From Trichocoleus sp. FACHB-46 (GTDB lineage Bacteria > Cyanobacteriota > Cyanobacteriia > FACHB-46), in contig NZ_JACJOD010000013.1 in assembly GCF_014695385.1 (NCBI RefSeq), forward strand, positions 124,001-188,000: a stretch of DNA of 64,000 nucleotides. The letters are read 5' to 3'. Position 1 is the stretch's first letter. Every line of letters begins with the position of its first letter. The notes beneath the pieces are model-generated. The model had not been told where the DNA came from, ran no database searches, and was given only the letters and a program-made list of their open reading frames with translations. The translations under genes were made by a program, and so were the position numbers. Shown piece after piece: positions 18,713 through 27,661 of the stretch.

Positions 18713-19108
18713 TTAATAAGACTTGCCATCACTGCCAAAGTACTCGCGGTAAGCGCAAATTTTGTCTCCGCGCACATCAAAAGCGATCGCCACCCGATTT
18801 TTGTAGGGTTGCCCCCGCATCATCCCCTCATCCCGAAACTCAAACACCACTGTGGTGTCGTTGCTCATGACGCGATCGAGCGTCACAGTCAGGCCATCCT
18901 CAAACGTATCAGAGACATACTGCAAGAACGCCTCAGTCCTAGCTTTTCCGATATTGAGTCCGTGATACGGCCCGATCGGAAACCAGAAGCTAAAGTCCTC
19001 GGTGAGCATGTCCAAAAACGCTTGCCATTCTCCTGTTGCTAAACCGTGGGTAAAGTAGTCAAACGCTTGATGGGCAGTTTTTAGGGTGTCAGTCTGAGCT
19101 GTATTCAT
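18713..19108 (-). CDS. SnoaL/NTF2-like protein (ketosteroid-isomerase-related)
   Basis: The 131-residue single-domain protein has the cone-shaped NTF2 pattern: an N-terminal helix pair (AHQAFDYFTHGLATGEW), LTEDFSFWFPIGPYHG, then strands including TTVVFEFRDEG and VAIAFDVRGDKICAYREYFG. The C-terminal REYFG is typical of SnoaL-like family members, which bind small hydrophobic ligands or catalyse isomerisation and hydrolysis. No operon partner shows its role. It converges with marC, with only 7 bases between stops. Confidence 0.8.
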   Translation of the reverse strand: MNTAQTDTLKTAHQAFDYFTHGLATGEWQAFLDMLTEDFSFWFPIGPYHGLNIGKARTEAFLQYVSDTFEDGLTVTLDRVMSNDTTVVFEFRDEGMMRGQPYKNRVAIAFDVRGDKICAYREYFGSDGKSY

Positions 19109-19365
19109 CTTGATAATCTTGGCTCGATCTCACCTAAAAAGTAGTACTCAGAGATTACTCCTGCACCCCAGCAAATTTGCTTCTTCTAGCGAAATCTCAA
19201 TAATCTAAATCCGCAATTATACGCATAGGGTAGTAGGTAATTCCAGCAGTCTGGGTAAACCTGCGATCGCATCTCTGAAGATTCCCAGTTACAACCAAGA
19301 AGCTAGAGCGCGATCGCTCCTGAGTTGGTTCAAGTTTGTGTCAATGACGCTGGAGAAAAGTTGCA

Positions 19366-19638
19366 ATGGAATTTACCACCACGCTAGGACTAATTGCAGG
19401 CAGTTTAACCACGATCGCCTACTTGCCCCAACTGATCAAAACTTGGAAATCTAAATCAGCCGATGACCTTTCTTGGAGCATGCTGATCACGCTTTGCGTT
19501 GGGATTGTACTGTGGTTGGTTTACGGCAGTTATGTCCACGATATTCCAGTCATTTGCGCCAATGTCGTGACCCTAATTCTTTCCTCAATCATTTTGGGCC
19601 TCAAAATTCGTTACAAGCGGAGTGGGGAGTTGGGGTGA
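19366..19638 (+). CDS. SemiSWEET-type PQ-loop transporter
   Basis: At 90 residues with three membrane helices this is one triple-helix bundle, the SemiSWEET size. The PQ motif sits in LTTIAYLPQLIKTWKSKSAD near residues 16-32. Family members dimerise in the cytoplasmic membrane to move sugars. Its 3' end overlaps the 3' end of the opposite-strand gene at 19611 by 28 bases. Confidence 0.88.
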   Translation: MEFTTTLGLIAGSLTTIAYLPQLIKTWKSKSADDLSWSMLITLCVGIVLWLVYGSYVHDIPVICANVVTLILSSIILGLKIRYKRSGELG

Positions 19639-20438
19639 GGAGCGAGGGAACCAAGCACTCTCGCAGCTAACGCTTGGTTGTCTTTTTGAGAGGGATGAAA
19701 AGAAGGCCGAGCATAGTGCAATCCACTGATGATTGCCCTGAACAAAAGCTTCTCTTTGAAGAACCAAAATTGCATTAGGTTTTGCCAAACTTGGCGATCG
19801 CTCCACTTTTTGTCTTGCTGCAACAGCAGGATTATGCCCCAGTTCATCAGACCCAGCATTAAAAGATTTGAGATTACTAAACCCAATAGGCGCACTCCAT
19901 AATTGCGAGTTGCAGATTGCAACACCTCAAAGGCCACTACTTGGTGTTCTATTTCTTCAGCGGCGTGCCATTCAAACAACGCTTTGAGATTGGGTTCTGC
20001 TGGATCGAGGAAGCGTTTAGTCAAAATGACCTCGGCCATCAGCGAGGTCAGGTGCTCTCCCCCAGCCACGATCGCTAGATTCAGGATCAAACTCCCATGT
20101 TGCGTCAGCCGTCGCCAAATCCCCTGGGCATAACGGACATATCCATCAAAGCAATACCCCTGTTGTTGGAGATTTTTCCAAAAATGGGTGTGCTGGCTGG
20201 CATGTTGGGACTCTTGGGCAACAAACGCTCGCACCTGTGGCTGAAGTTGGGAGTCAGTAATGTGAGGCAATTGCTGCTTAATGATGTGATTCATATAGCG
20301 CTCGATATCAGGGAGCAGCAACGTCAAGCTATTGAGCAGATGAGTATTGTAAGCACTGTCACCGAGCCAATAGCGCTCAATGGTATCGGGAAAACGGAAG
20401 TGAATCGGGCGTACCTGAATCTTGGAGATTGCCATCAT
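19611..20438 (-). CDS. Metal-dependent hydrolase family protein (PF10118-like)
   Basis: 275 residues, starting from the first of two adjacent Met codons. The central part is rich in Glu and His in helix-spaced pairs: AQESQHASQHTHFW, then EWHAAEEIEHQVVAFEVL. These resemble a diiron or other metal site in an all-helical bundle, which is the hallmark of the family databases call putative metal-dependent hydrolase. A hydrophobic stretch (about 185-205, LLGLVISNLLMLGLMNWGII) suggests membrane contact. Substrate unknown. Its tail overlaps the SemiSWEET gene in convergent orientation. Confidence 0.8.
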   Translation of the reverse strand: MMAISKIQVRPIHFRFPDTIERYWLGDSAYNTHLLNSLTLLLPDIERYMNHIIKQQLPHITDSQLQPQVRAFVAQESQHASQHTHFWKNLQQQGYCFDGYVRYAQGIWRRLTQHGSLILNLAIVAGGEHLTSLMAEVILTKRFLDPAEPNLKALFEWHAAEEIEHQVVAFEVLQSATRNYGVRLLGLVISNLLMLGLMNWGIILLLQQDKKWSDRQVWQNLMQFWFFKEKLLFRAIISGLHYARPSFHPSQKDNQALAARVLGSLAPHPNSPLRL

Positions 20439-20516
20439 GGGTACGGGGCACCGAGTTGCTTCGAGAGATATCTTTTCTATTACCTTGTAAGAGCGATCGC
20501 GGCGGAGTAACTCTAT

Positions 20517-20546
20517 CCCTAGGAATGAAGAGCCCTAGGAATGAAG
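20517..20546. repeat. Short tandem direct repeat
   Basis: The 14-mer CCCTAGGAATGAAG occurs twice, at 20517-20530 and 20533-20546, two bases apart. It lies in the divergent intergenic region between the metal-hydrolase and site-2 protease genes. Confidence 0.8.
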
Positions 20547-20601
20547 GTTCCTATAACCGAACGCTAAAGTGCGGCTTCCGCCCTAGTGAAAGCTGAGAGA
20601 A

Positions 20602-20634
20602 TTGTTTACATTTGTTTACAGTAAAAGTAAACAA
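20602..20634. promoter_or_regulatory. Possible operator upstream of the site-2 protease gene
   Basis: TTGTTTACA occurs at 20602 and again at 20612, exactly 10 bases apart (one helical turn). An inverted copy GTAAACAA is at 20627-20634, 18 bases before the ATG. The second and third copies form an 8-bp palindrome with a 7-base spacer. The phasing fits binding by a dimeric regulator, but it could also be a hairpin in the 5' leader. Confidence 0.5.
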
Positions 20635-20652
20635 TTTTTAGAGGTGCCCCGT

Positions 20653-21777
20653 ATGAACGGCACTCTGCGCGTCGGTAATCTGTTTGGTATTCCGTTTTAT
20701 CTCCACCCGTCTTGGTTCATAGTGCTCGCACTGGTAACTTGGAGTTACGGCAGTGGGCTGGCGGCTCAGTTTCCTAGCTTGGGTGGCTTGCTTCCCCTCG
20801 GACTTGGTTTAGTCACAGCCTTATTGCTCTTTGCTTCAGTGTTGGCGCACGAGCTGGGTCATAGCTTTGTGGCATTGCGGCAAGGGATTGGCGTGAAATC
20901 GATTACGCTGTTTCTCTTTGGCGGACTCGCCCAATTAGAAAAAGAATCGGAGACTCCGGCTGAGGCATTCTGGGTGGCCGTTGCGGGTCCCGCAGTTAGT
21001 CTCATAATTTCTGGACTTCTGACCGCGATCGCTCTAGTTAGCCCTGTCTCAGGTCCACTGGCCGCTATTTTAGGATTGGTTGCCTCCATTAACTTAGCCT
21101 TGGCCCTCTTTAACCTAATCCCAGGCTTGCCGCTCGATGGCGGAAACATCCTCAAGGCGCTGGTGTGGAAGCTTACCGGAAATCCTTACAAAGGAGTCGC
21201 CTTCGCCAGCCGAGCGGGTCAAGTTTTGGGTTGGGCCGCGATCGCCTCTGGCTTAATTCCTCTCTTGATCTTTGGCAGCACTGCTAACTTCTGGAACTTG
21301 CTGATTGGGTGGTTCTTGCTCCAGAATGCAGGCCGAACGGCTCAATATGCCACAGTGCAATCCAAGTTGTCAGGATTTACAGCAGCTGATGCGGTGACTC
21401 CCAATGGCCCAGTCGTACAAGCTGACTGGACCCTACGAGAATTTGCCGACTGGTCTTTATTCCACCAGATGGCTTGGCAACGCTTTTTAGTCACCGATAC
21501 TACAGGACAGTTGATGGGAGCGATCGCGCTGGCTGACCTGCAACAGTTACCAGTAGAGCGTTGGGCTACAACTCAAGTCTGGAATGTGATGCAACCCATT
21601 AACCCAGAAACCACAATTCAGGCAGACCAACCGCTGAGCGATGTAGTGAATTTGCTAGAGCAACAACAACTGACAGCGTTACCTGTAGTTCGGACTAATG
21701 GCATTTTGGTCGGGCTTTTAGAAAAAACGGCCATTCTGCGCCTACTTCAAGGCAATCTCCAAGCTACGCCTGCCTAA
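20653..21777 (+). CDS. Site-2 protease family (M50) with CBS domains
   Basis: About 374 residues from ATG 20653 (MNGTLRVGNLFGIPFYLH); a TTG 51 bases upstream falls inside the repeat block and is unlikely. The zinc motif HELGH is near residue 76 in the second helix, and the third ligand in NLIPGLPLDGGN near residue 165, in the order of M50B proteases. About six membrane helices precede a cytoplasmic tail with a CBS pair (AADAVTPNGP; QVWNVMQPINPETTIQ). Such enzymes cut within the membrane, for example anti-sigma factors; the CBS part likely senses adenine nucleotides. Substrate unknown. Confidence 0.93.
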   Translation: MNGTLRVGNLFGIPFYLHPSWFIVLALVTWSYGSGLAAQFPSLGGLLPLGLGLVTALLLFASVLAHELGHSFVALRQGIGVKSITLFLFGGLAQLEKESETPAEAFWVAVAGPAVSLIISGLLTAIALVSPVSGPLAAILGLVASINLALALFNLIPGLPLDGGNILKALVWKLTGNPYKGVAFASRAGQVLGWAAIASGLIPLLIFGSTANFWNLLIGWFLLQNAGRTAQYATVQSKLSGFTAADAVTPNGPVVQADWTLREFADWSLFHQMAWQRFLVTDTTGQLMGAIALADLQQLPVERWATTQVWNVMQPINPETTIQADQPLSDVVNLLEQQQLTALPVVRTNGILVGLLEKTAILRLLQGNLQATPA

Positions 21778-21819
21778 CTGGTTAGTTTTCCTCCCCTAGA
21801 TTTCATAATTCCTACCCCG

Positions 21820-21855
21820 TTCCCTGGAGCCACCAATGGCCTAGGGAATTTTTTT
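21820..21855 (+). terminator. Intrinsic terminator after the site-2 protease gene
   Basis: The hairpin TTCCCT..GCC / GGC..AGGGAA has a small internal loop and is followed by seven T residues (21849-21855). It is 43 bases after the stop. Confidence 0.75.
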
Positions 21856-21880
21856 GGCTGAACTTTTCTTTTTGATTCAA

Positions 21881-22306
21881 CTAATATCCAAGCGCTCTAA
21901 CGGTCGTGAGTTTGAGTAAAAATGCACACACCAGGATGTTGCGGAGTAGGGTTTGGGATAAAAATTGCGGTAGCCACATAGGGACTGTCGTGAGCCAACC
22001 CAGAATGCTGCCAAAGATCAGGAGGGCGATCGCCATTTCACAAAGGTTGGTCATGGCTCGTTCGCTAGTTTGAGCTGGCTCCCCAGACAACTTCGCAGTT
22101 GTAGGAGCGGTTGCAGGGACAAGTCGTTCCTCAGCTTGGGAGTTGTTATGAATCGATGACTCAGCAGGATCAGGAGAAGCGATCGCTTCTCCCACCACAC
22201 CCCCGCAAAGTGGCAACACGATGTAGGTCAGCGGTGTTCTTAGGAAAGCTGAAGGGTGAGTTACAAAAGGCTGATCCTTTGCAAACTCCCGCTGTTTATT
22301 TGTCAT
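21881..22306 (-). CDS. Hypothetical protein with C-terminal membrane segment
   Basis: The frame encodes 141 residues. I do not recognise it. A hydrophobic stretch near residues 28-42 (IVLPLCGGVVGEAIA) may be a membrane anchor. A polar linker follows, then a long hydrophobic region from about 90 to 138 (MAIALLIFGSILGWL; FLSQTLLRNILVCAFLLKL) with two probable helices. It looks like a small inner-membrane protein. It reads away from a region rich in perfect hairpins. Its reality rests on length and membrane pattern only. Confidence 0.5.
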   Translation of the reverse strand: MTNKQREFAKDQPFVTHPSAFLRTPLTYIVLPLCGGVVGEAIASPDPAESSIHNNSQAEERLVPATAPTTAKLSGEPAQTSERAMTNLCEMAIALLIFGSILGWLTTVPMWLPQFLSQTLLRNILVCAFLLKLTTVRALGY

Positions 22307-22346
22307 GATAAAAAGTAGCTCCTAAGTAATACGGACTTGGGAGAAC

Positions 22347-22382
22347 AACCAGGGTTGAGTGTGGTAGCTGGACCCTGGTTGC
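22347..22382. repeat. Perfect inverted repeat, 10-bp arms
   Basis: CAACCAGGGT (22347-22356) pairs with ACCCTGGTTG (22373-22382) across a 16-base loop. No T-run follows on either strand. Confidence 0.8.
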
Positions 22383-22411
22383 CACCTAGAACAAATGCGA
22401 TAAGTTCAGTA

Positions 22412-22455
22412 CCAGGAGTATTCACCAACCTAACCAGATTGGTGAATACTCCTGG
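22412..22455. repeat. Perfect inverted repeat, 17-bp arms
   Basis: CCAGGAGTATTCACCAA (22412-22428) is exactly complementary to 22439-22455 across a 10-base spacer. A 17-bp perfect palindrome without a T-run is unlikely to be an ordinary terminator. It may be a MITE- or REP-like element or a regulatory RNA stem. Confidence 0.9.
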
Positions 22456-22741
22456 ATCAACACAGCTAGTTTCAGTGTTATTACTGTTTTCCTACTGTGA
22501 TCTATTTTTTCGTTCGCTCGGGTGATGACACGCCTATAAACCTGTGACTGTAATCGTCCGGAGACGTGATAAAGATTGGGTAAAGATGTGACTGACCTCA
22601 CCCCGCCAAGCAAATTAGGCGTTAATTCAGTCACGAGATGATTGGAACCTGAGCGGGTCTGAGGTAAATTTTGAATAATTCCAACGTCGTCCATCTGAGC
22701 CAGTCACAAAGATCCAGCCACAAAGATAGGGAGAGCCGCCG

Positions 22742-23149
22742 ATGAGCAGTAACCAAAATAACGAGCAAACTCCCACCACACCCCTGTTGGCAAACCAGTT
22801 GGCCAATACTGCCACCACCCGCATGCGGAATTGGGGTACAGTCACCGCCCTAGAAGAAGGCAAGTGCTACCGCATCAATCGGATTGAGCTACAGCCAGGG
22901 CACCACATCAGCACCCAAATGCACTACCACCGCAGCGAGCACTGGATCGTGGTTTCTGGGACGGCCAAGGTAATCTGTGACGGCCAAGAAAAAATTCTGA
23001 TTGAAAAGCAATCCACTTATGTGCCGATGTGCATGCCGCACCGAGTTGAGAATCCAGGCGTGATTCCGCTGGTGATGATTGAAGTGCAGAATGGCGAATA
23101 CTTAGGAGAAGACGACATTATCCGCTTTGGGGATGCCGAAGAAGGATAA
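22742..23149 (+). CDS. Cupin protein, mannose-6-phosphate isomerase type II C-terminal-like
   Basis: 135 residues. A single cupin barrel has the metal motif around HHISTQMHYHRSEHWIVVSG near residues 56-75, followed by GTAKVICDGQ and YVPMCMPHRVENPG. This is the C-terminal isomerase domain pattern of bifunctional GDP-mannose pyrophosphorylase/phosphomannose isomerase, here free-standing. It may isomerise fructose-6-phosphate and mannose-6-phosphate, or be a related sugar-phosphate isomerase. ATG 22742 follows GGGAGAG. Confidence 0.85.
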   Translation: MSSNQNNEQTPTTPLLANQLANTATTRMRNWGTVTALEEGKCYRINRIELQPGHHISTQMHYHRSEHWIVVSGTAKVICDGQEKILIEKQSTYVPMCMPHRVENPGVIPLVMIEVQNGEYLGEDDIIRFGDAEEG

Positions 23150-23234
23150 ACGTTAGCAATCATCAGGCTTCTAGCGATTTGTTAGACTGAAACCAATAGG
23201 CTTGTCAGTCAACTTTCTGTAAGGACGCCCGCAG

Positions 23235-24719
23235 ATGACGTTATCGATGCCTCCAAAGACTTTGTTGCTCTCTAAAGAATTACCCACCCTCCAATACAAC
23301 TCCACCCGCGATCGCTTTGATGAAACCTGGCAAGCTCCCCTCTCCACACTGTTAGGGCTAGGACGAGCAGCGGGCGCTGATTTTATCGAATTTTTCTTGG
23401 AGCGCACCAACTACATCAGTTGCTTGGCAGAAGATGACGGCATCAGCAGCATTGCCCCGCGCTTATCCACAGGGGCAGGCGTGCGTGTGTTTCGAGGTAA
23501 AGCAGACTGTTACGTCAGCACCAACGATCTCACTTTTGCTGGACTGAAAGCGGCTCTGGAAAAAGGCTTATCTATTCTGGGTTTGCACTTGCCTGCCCCT
23601 AGTGCCTTTGTCCCCGAAATCAACTTAGAGCTACTGCGCGACTACGCCACCAAAAAAGGCAAAGAAGATTGGCTCAGTGGTTGCAGCTCCATGAGAGAGA
23701 TGGGCGACATTCTCTTAGCGGCTAATGCTCAATTGCAAACCAAAGCTACTCACGTCCAGTCTCGACGGGCCGCTTACTTCCGCGATTGGCAAGAAGTGTT
23801 AGTTGCAGCTAGTGACGGCACTTTCGCGCGAGACATCCGCCTGACTCAATCGGTGGGTTACAGTTTGCTCTGTGCCGATGGCGCTAACCGTTCTTCTATC
23901 AGCCAGCGAGTCGGAGACACCAGCAACCCTGACTTCCTACGAGGTTGGGACTACGCCGCTACCGCCGCAGATGTCGCAGAATCCGCAGGCAAGATGCTCT
24001 ACGCCGACTATGTAGAATCGGGCACCTACCCAATCATCATGGCGAACAAGTTTGGCGGCGTGATCTTCCACGAAGCTTGCGGCCACTTGCTAGAGACCAC
24101 TCAGATTGAGCGAAAGACCACGCCCTTTATCGACAAAAAAGGCGAAAAGATTGCCCACGAAAGCTTGACCGCTTGGGACGAAGGGCTGTCTACCGATGAG
24201 TTCGGCACCATCGACATGGATGACGAAGGCATGCCTGCTCAACGGACGCTGTTGATTGAAAACGGCATCCTGAAGAACTTCTTGAGCGATCGCACAGGTT
24301 CTATCCGCACAGGCCATCCCCGCACAGGCAGCGGTCGTCGCCAAAGCTATACTCACGCGGCGGCATCCCGGATGCGGAACACTTACATCGCCCCTGGTGA
24401 GCACTCCGTTGAAGATCTATTTGCCTCGATCGACAAAGGGATCTATTGCAAGAAGATGGGCGGCGGTAGCGTCGGCCCCACCGGACAATTCAACTTTTCA
24501 GTAGATGAAGCCTACTTAATTGAAAATGGCAAAGTCACCAAGCCTCTTAAGGGCGCAACTCTGATTGGTGAAGCCAAGGAAATCATGAACAAGATCTCCA
24601 TGTGCTCTCAAGATTTAGGCTTGGCAGCAGGCTTCTGCGGTTCGGTCAGTGGCAGCATCTACGTCACCGTCGGCCAACCCCACATCAAGGTGGATTCGAT
24701 CACGGTGGGTGGTCGTTAG
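23235..24719 (+). CDS. tldD: TldD-type metalloprotease (TldD/PmbA family)
   Basis: 494 residues. The zinc motif HEACGHLLE (HExxxH) is near residue 278, and the C-terminal half carries the conserved [11 protein letters not shown] and [12 protein letters not shown] elements. In bacteria TldD is the catalytic subunit paired with TldE; together they degrade unfolded or small peptides and mature some ribosomal peptides. The partner gene follows about 160 bases downstream on the same strand. The protein is cytoplasmic. No precursor peptide gene was found nearby. Confidence 0.92.
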   Translation: MTLSMPPKTLLLSKELPTLQYNSTRDRFDETWQAPLSTLLGLGRAAGADFIEFFLERTNYISCLAEDDGISSIAPRLSTGAGVRVFRGKADCYVSTNDLTFAGLKAALEKGLSILGLHLPAPSAFVPEINLELLRDYATKKGKEDWLSGCSSMREMGDILLAANAQLQTKATHVQSRRAAYFRDWQEVLVAASDGTFARDIRLTQSVGYSLLCADGANRSSISQRVGDTSNPDFLRGWDYAATAADVAESAGKMLYADYVESGTYPIIMANKFGGVIFHEACGHLLETTQIERKTTPFIDKKGEKIAHESLTAWDEGLSTDEFGTIDMDDEGMPAQRTLLIENGILKNFLSDRTGSIRTGHPRTGSGRRQSYTHAAASRMRNTYIAPGEHSVEDLFASIDKGIYCKKMGGGSVGPTGQFNFSVDEAYLIENGKVTKPLKGATLIGEAKEIMNKISMCSQDLGLAAGFCGSVSGSIYVTVGQPHIKVDSITVGGR

Positions 24720-24746
24720 GAGATCCCCTGAAGACCTAACCCCCAG

Positions 24747-24810
24747 CCCCTTCCCTGGTAGGGAAGGGGAGCTAGATTTAAAGCCCCTCGCCTCGCAGGA
24801 GAGGGTTTTT
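24747..24810 (+). repeat. Palindromic repeat pair with terminator-like second hairpin, between tldD and tldE
   Basis: CCCCTTCCCT (24747-24756) pairs with AGGGAAGGGG (24760-24769) over 10 bp with a 3-base loop. A second hairpin, 24785-24805, has one mismatch and is followed by TTTTT. Sequences of the CCAGCCCCTTCCCT / GGGAAGGGG type are, from memory, dispersed repeats in filamentous cyanobacteria. It may reduce readthrough into tldE. Confidence 0.65.
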
Positions 24811-24878
24811 GGGAGAGGTCTACGAGGACTCAATACAAGATTTTTGCAAAGACATACATTAGCCAGTAAGACTGCAAT

Positions 24879-26219
24879 ATGCCGAATATTCAAGAACTAG
24901 CGACTTACGCCAAAGAAAGCGCCACAAAACTTGGTATCCAAAAATTTGATATTTATGGTTCCTCAGTGGATGAAACCAGCGCTCAGGTAGACCAGGGAGA
25001 ACCGAAGCAGGTTAAGGCATCGAATCGTTCTAGTGTCACGGTGCGGGTGTGGAATGAAGAACACCGAGTGGGAATTACCTCTACCACGGATGTTGATCCG
25101 GCGGGTGTGGAGTTGGCGCTGAAAACCGCTTACGAAGCTAGTTTCTTTGGCGCTAAAGAGCATGTGCCTGACTTTAGCCCTGAAGCGACCGCTCCAATTC
25201 CCGAAACCTCTCACGAGAAGACTCCCCAAGCTCCAGTTTCAACGCTGATTGAGACGTTAGTGAAGGCGGAAAAAGAATTACTGGAGGCCCATCCGGCGAT
25301 CGCTGGGGTTCCCTACAATGGTATGGCCCAGCGAGATTTCGATCGCTTCTACCTCAACAGTGAAGGAGCACAGCGGTATGAGGGCGGCTCCTATGCCTCG
25401 GTGTATCTCTACAGCAAAACCGAGGAAGAAGGCAGAAAGCCACGTAGTGCCGGGGCGTTTAGGGTAGGTCATGGTTTCCCAGAGTTAGATGTGCAAGCTT
25501 GCGTGCAGGAAGCTGCCGAGAAAACCATCAGCCACTTGAACTACAACAAAATTCAGTCGGGTAAATACTTGGTAGCGTTCTCTCCAGAAGCGTTTTTGAG
25601 CTTGTTGGGAGCGTTCTCCAACCTGTACAACGCCCAAAGTATCCTCGACAAACAAAGTCTTTCTACTCCCGAATCTCTGGGCACCCAAATTGCTTCACCC
25701 TTACTATCGGTCTGTGATGACCCACATCATCCCGGCAACATTGGCGCGGAGATGTTTGATGGCGAAGGCACCCCAACTCGTAAAGTCTCCCTAATTACCG
25801 AAGGTGTTTTGAGTGGTTTCCTCCACAGCGCCGGAACTGCCAAGCGCATGAATGCTCAGCCCACAGGCAACGCCAACATGGGCGCGAAAATTACGGTGGG
25901 GCCACACTATTACCACGTTGCTGCTGGTCAATCAACGGACAATACCTATAACCTCGACACTGTAGAAAACGTTGTTTTGATTGATGATTTGCAAGCCCTC
26001 CATGCAGGAGTACAATCCTTGCAAGGCTCATTCTCACTACCATTCGACGGTTGGGTTGTGAACAAAGGCGATCGCGTCAGTGTGGAATCGGCCACCGTAG
26101 CTGGAGATTTCTTGGAACTGCTCAAGGCAATCGCTTATGTGGAGCCAGAAGCCGAAGTGACTCCCGGTGGGATCTCTCCTCGGATTTGGGTCGATGGTCT
26201 CGCGATTACAGGCGAATAG
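24879..26219 (+). CDS. tldE: TldE/PmbA-type partner protein
   Basis: 446 residues. It has the TldD/PmbA fold but lacks the HExxxH zinc motif, as TldE subunits do. Family motifs seen are GVPYNGMAQRDF, TPTRKVSLITEGVLSGF near residue 307 and MNAQPTGNANMG. It should form the heterodimeric or heteromultimeric TldD-TldE protease with the upstream gene product, supplying substrate-shaping surface and not catalysis. The two genes are separated by a repeat-derived hairpin pair. Confidence 0.9.
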   Translation: MPNIQELATYAKESATKLGIQKFDIYGSSVDETSAQVDQGEPKQVKASNRSSVTVRVWNEEHRVGITSTTDVDPAGVELALKTAYEASFFGAKEHVPDFSPEATAPIPETSHEKTPQAPVSTLIETLVKAEKELLEAHPAIAGVPYNGMAQRDFDRFYLNSEGAQRYEGGSYASVYLYSKTEEEGRKPRSAGAFRVGHGFPELDVQACVQEAAEKTISHLNYNKIQSGKYLVAFSPEAFLSLLGAFSNLYNAQSILDKQSLSTPESLGTQIASPLLSVCDDPHHPGNIGAEMFDGEGTPTRKVSLITEGVLSGFLHSAGTAKRMNAQPTGNANMGAKITVGPHYYHVAAGQSTDNTYNLDTVENVVLIDDLQALHAGVQSLQGSFSLPFDGWVVNKGDRVSVESATVAGDFLELLKAIAYVEPEAEVTPGGISPRIWVDGLAITGE

Positions 26220-26232
26220 CCACAACACTTGA

Positions 26233-26294
26233 GGGCGAAGTATTCGTATAAAAACACAGGTTGGCTGATGAGCCTGTTTACGAATGCTTCGCCC
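26233..26294. repeat. Long palindromic element (dispersed-repeat type)
   Basis: The arms 26233-26248 (GGGCGAAGTATTCGTA) and 26279-26294 pair over 16 bases with one G-U. Inside, ACAGG/CCTGT forms a second stem. It fills the space between the convergent tldE and prfB genes. Its outer sequence resembles the GGGCGAAGCATTCG-type repeats I recall from several cyanobacterial genomes. Confidence 0.75.
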
Positions 26295-26331
26295 TGACAA
26301 ACAGCTAGCTCCCTGCCCCCGGCATGGAACT

Positions 26332-27454
26332 CTAAGCGGACTGGCTCTCAACAAGTTGATTGTCTTGGCGTAGACAAGCTTGGATGAAAAAGTCTAACTC
26401 GCCATTCATCACATCTGCGATCGCCGTAGTCTCCACCCCAGTTCGCAGATCTTTCACCAACTGGTAGGGATGGAAGACATAGTTACGAATTTGGTTGCCC
26501 CAAGCAGCTTCCACCATATCTCCGCGAATGTCAGCAATCTCTTTAGCTCGTTGCTCTTGAGCAATAATCAGCAATTTCGCCTTCAAGATTACCAAGGCTT
26601 TTTCTTTGTTCTGGAGCTGCGATCGCTCCTGAGTACAGCGCACTGCAATGCCCGTAGGAATATGGGTAATCCGAACCGCCGTTTCTACCTTGTTGACGTT
26701 TTGCCCGCCCTTACCCCCTGCTCGTGAGGTCGTAATTTCCAGGTCTTTCTCTGGAATCTCTAGGTTTACAGAGCTGTCAATCATCGGCATTACTTCCACC
26801 CCAGCAAAACTGGTTTGCCGCTTGTCATTAGCATTAAAGGGAGAAATACGAACGAGGCGATGGGTTCCCTTCTCGACTTTGAGGTAGCCGTAGGCGTATT
26901 TGCCATCCACTTCTAGCGTGACTGACTTAATCCCCGCTTCATCCCCTTCCGAGATTTCTGCCAGATGTACTTTATAGCCGTGGTCTTCGCCCCAACGGGT
27001 ATACATCCTTAACAGCATTTCAGCCCAGTCTTGAGCATCCGTACCTCCAGCTCCCGCATTGATTGTCAAGACGGCACCCTTGGAGTCGTAGGGGCCAGAG
27101 AGCAACTGTTGCAACTCCCACTGATCGAGTTCGCGGCTCAGTTGGGAAACATTGGTCTGGGCCTCTTGCAGTAATGCTTCATCTGCCTCTAACTCCAGCA
27201 ACTCCAAGATGGCTCTCGTATCTTCTAAGCTAGTTTTCCACTGTCCTAGCTGATCTAAATGAGATTTGAGGTCGTTTAACTCTTGCAGGGTTTTTTGCGC
27301 CTGAGTTTGGTCATCCCAAAAGTCTGATTGGGCCGCAATTTGTTCTAAATCTTGAATTTTGGCATTTAAGGCTGGAACGTCAAAGATAGTCCTGGGTTTT
27401 ACCCAGGCGCTCAGACAACGTTTCAACTTCGCGTTTAATCTCTAGTGCATCCAT
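26332..27454 (-). CDS. prfB: Peptide chain release factor 2, with programmed +1 frameshift
   Basis: The true start is ATG 27454, giving 24 codons (MDALEIKREV...TQDYL) up to an in-frame TGA at 27382-27380. A +1 slip on CTT TGA C joins them to the main frame (DVPALNAKI...), giving about 373 residues. The slip site TATCTTTGAC is the same as in E. coli prfB, and an AGGA lies just upstream as a weak internal SD. RF2 features in the main frame: RLVRISPF (stop-codon-reading SPF) and SRAGGKGGQNVNK (GGQ for peptide release). It recognises UGA and UAA. Low RF2 slows UGA termination and favours the slip, so the gene is autoregulated. Confidence 0.95.
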
Positions 27455-27576
27455 AGACAGTAACTGTTAGCTCCTAAGCCACAAAAGGTTGCATAGTTCA
27501 TCTTAGCGAGAGTCAGCGATCGCATTCATTGTTTAGCTCTGATTCCACTCCACTATGCCCCAATTCATATGATGCT

Positions 27577-27611
27577 TAAAAAAAAGCTGTGGCCCGAAAG
27601 ACCACAGCTTT
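27577..27611 (-). terminator. Intrinsic terminator after the Bax-inhibitor-1 gene
   Basis: The stem 27583-27592 / 27602-27611 (core AAGCTGTGG / CCACAGCTT) has a 9-base loop. On the minus strand it runs into an unbroken T tract of about eight. Confidence 0.85.
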
Positions 27612-27661
27612 GCATAATTTAGACAATTGATTTTGCCAACGCTCTCAGAAGCACCGCAGTC

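Larger units (their letters stand above)
22307..22741. other. Intergenic region with two strong hairpins
   Basis: This 435-base divergent region separates a minus-strand membrane protein gene from the plus-strand cupin gene. It contains two perfect inverted repeats listed separately. The cupin gene has GGGAG shortly before its ATG. No other coding region was seen. Confidence 0.6.
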
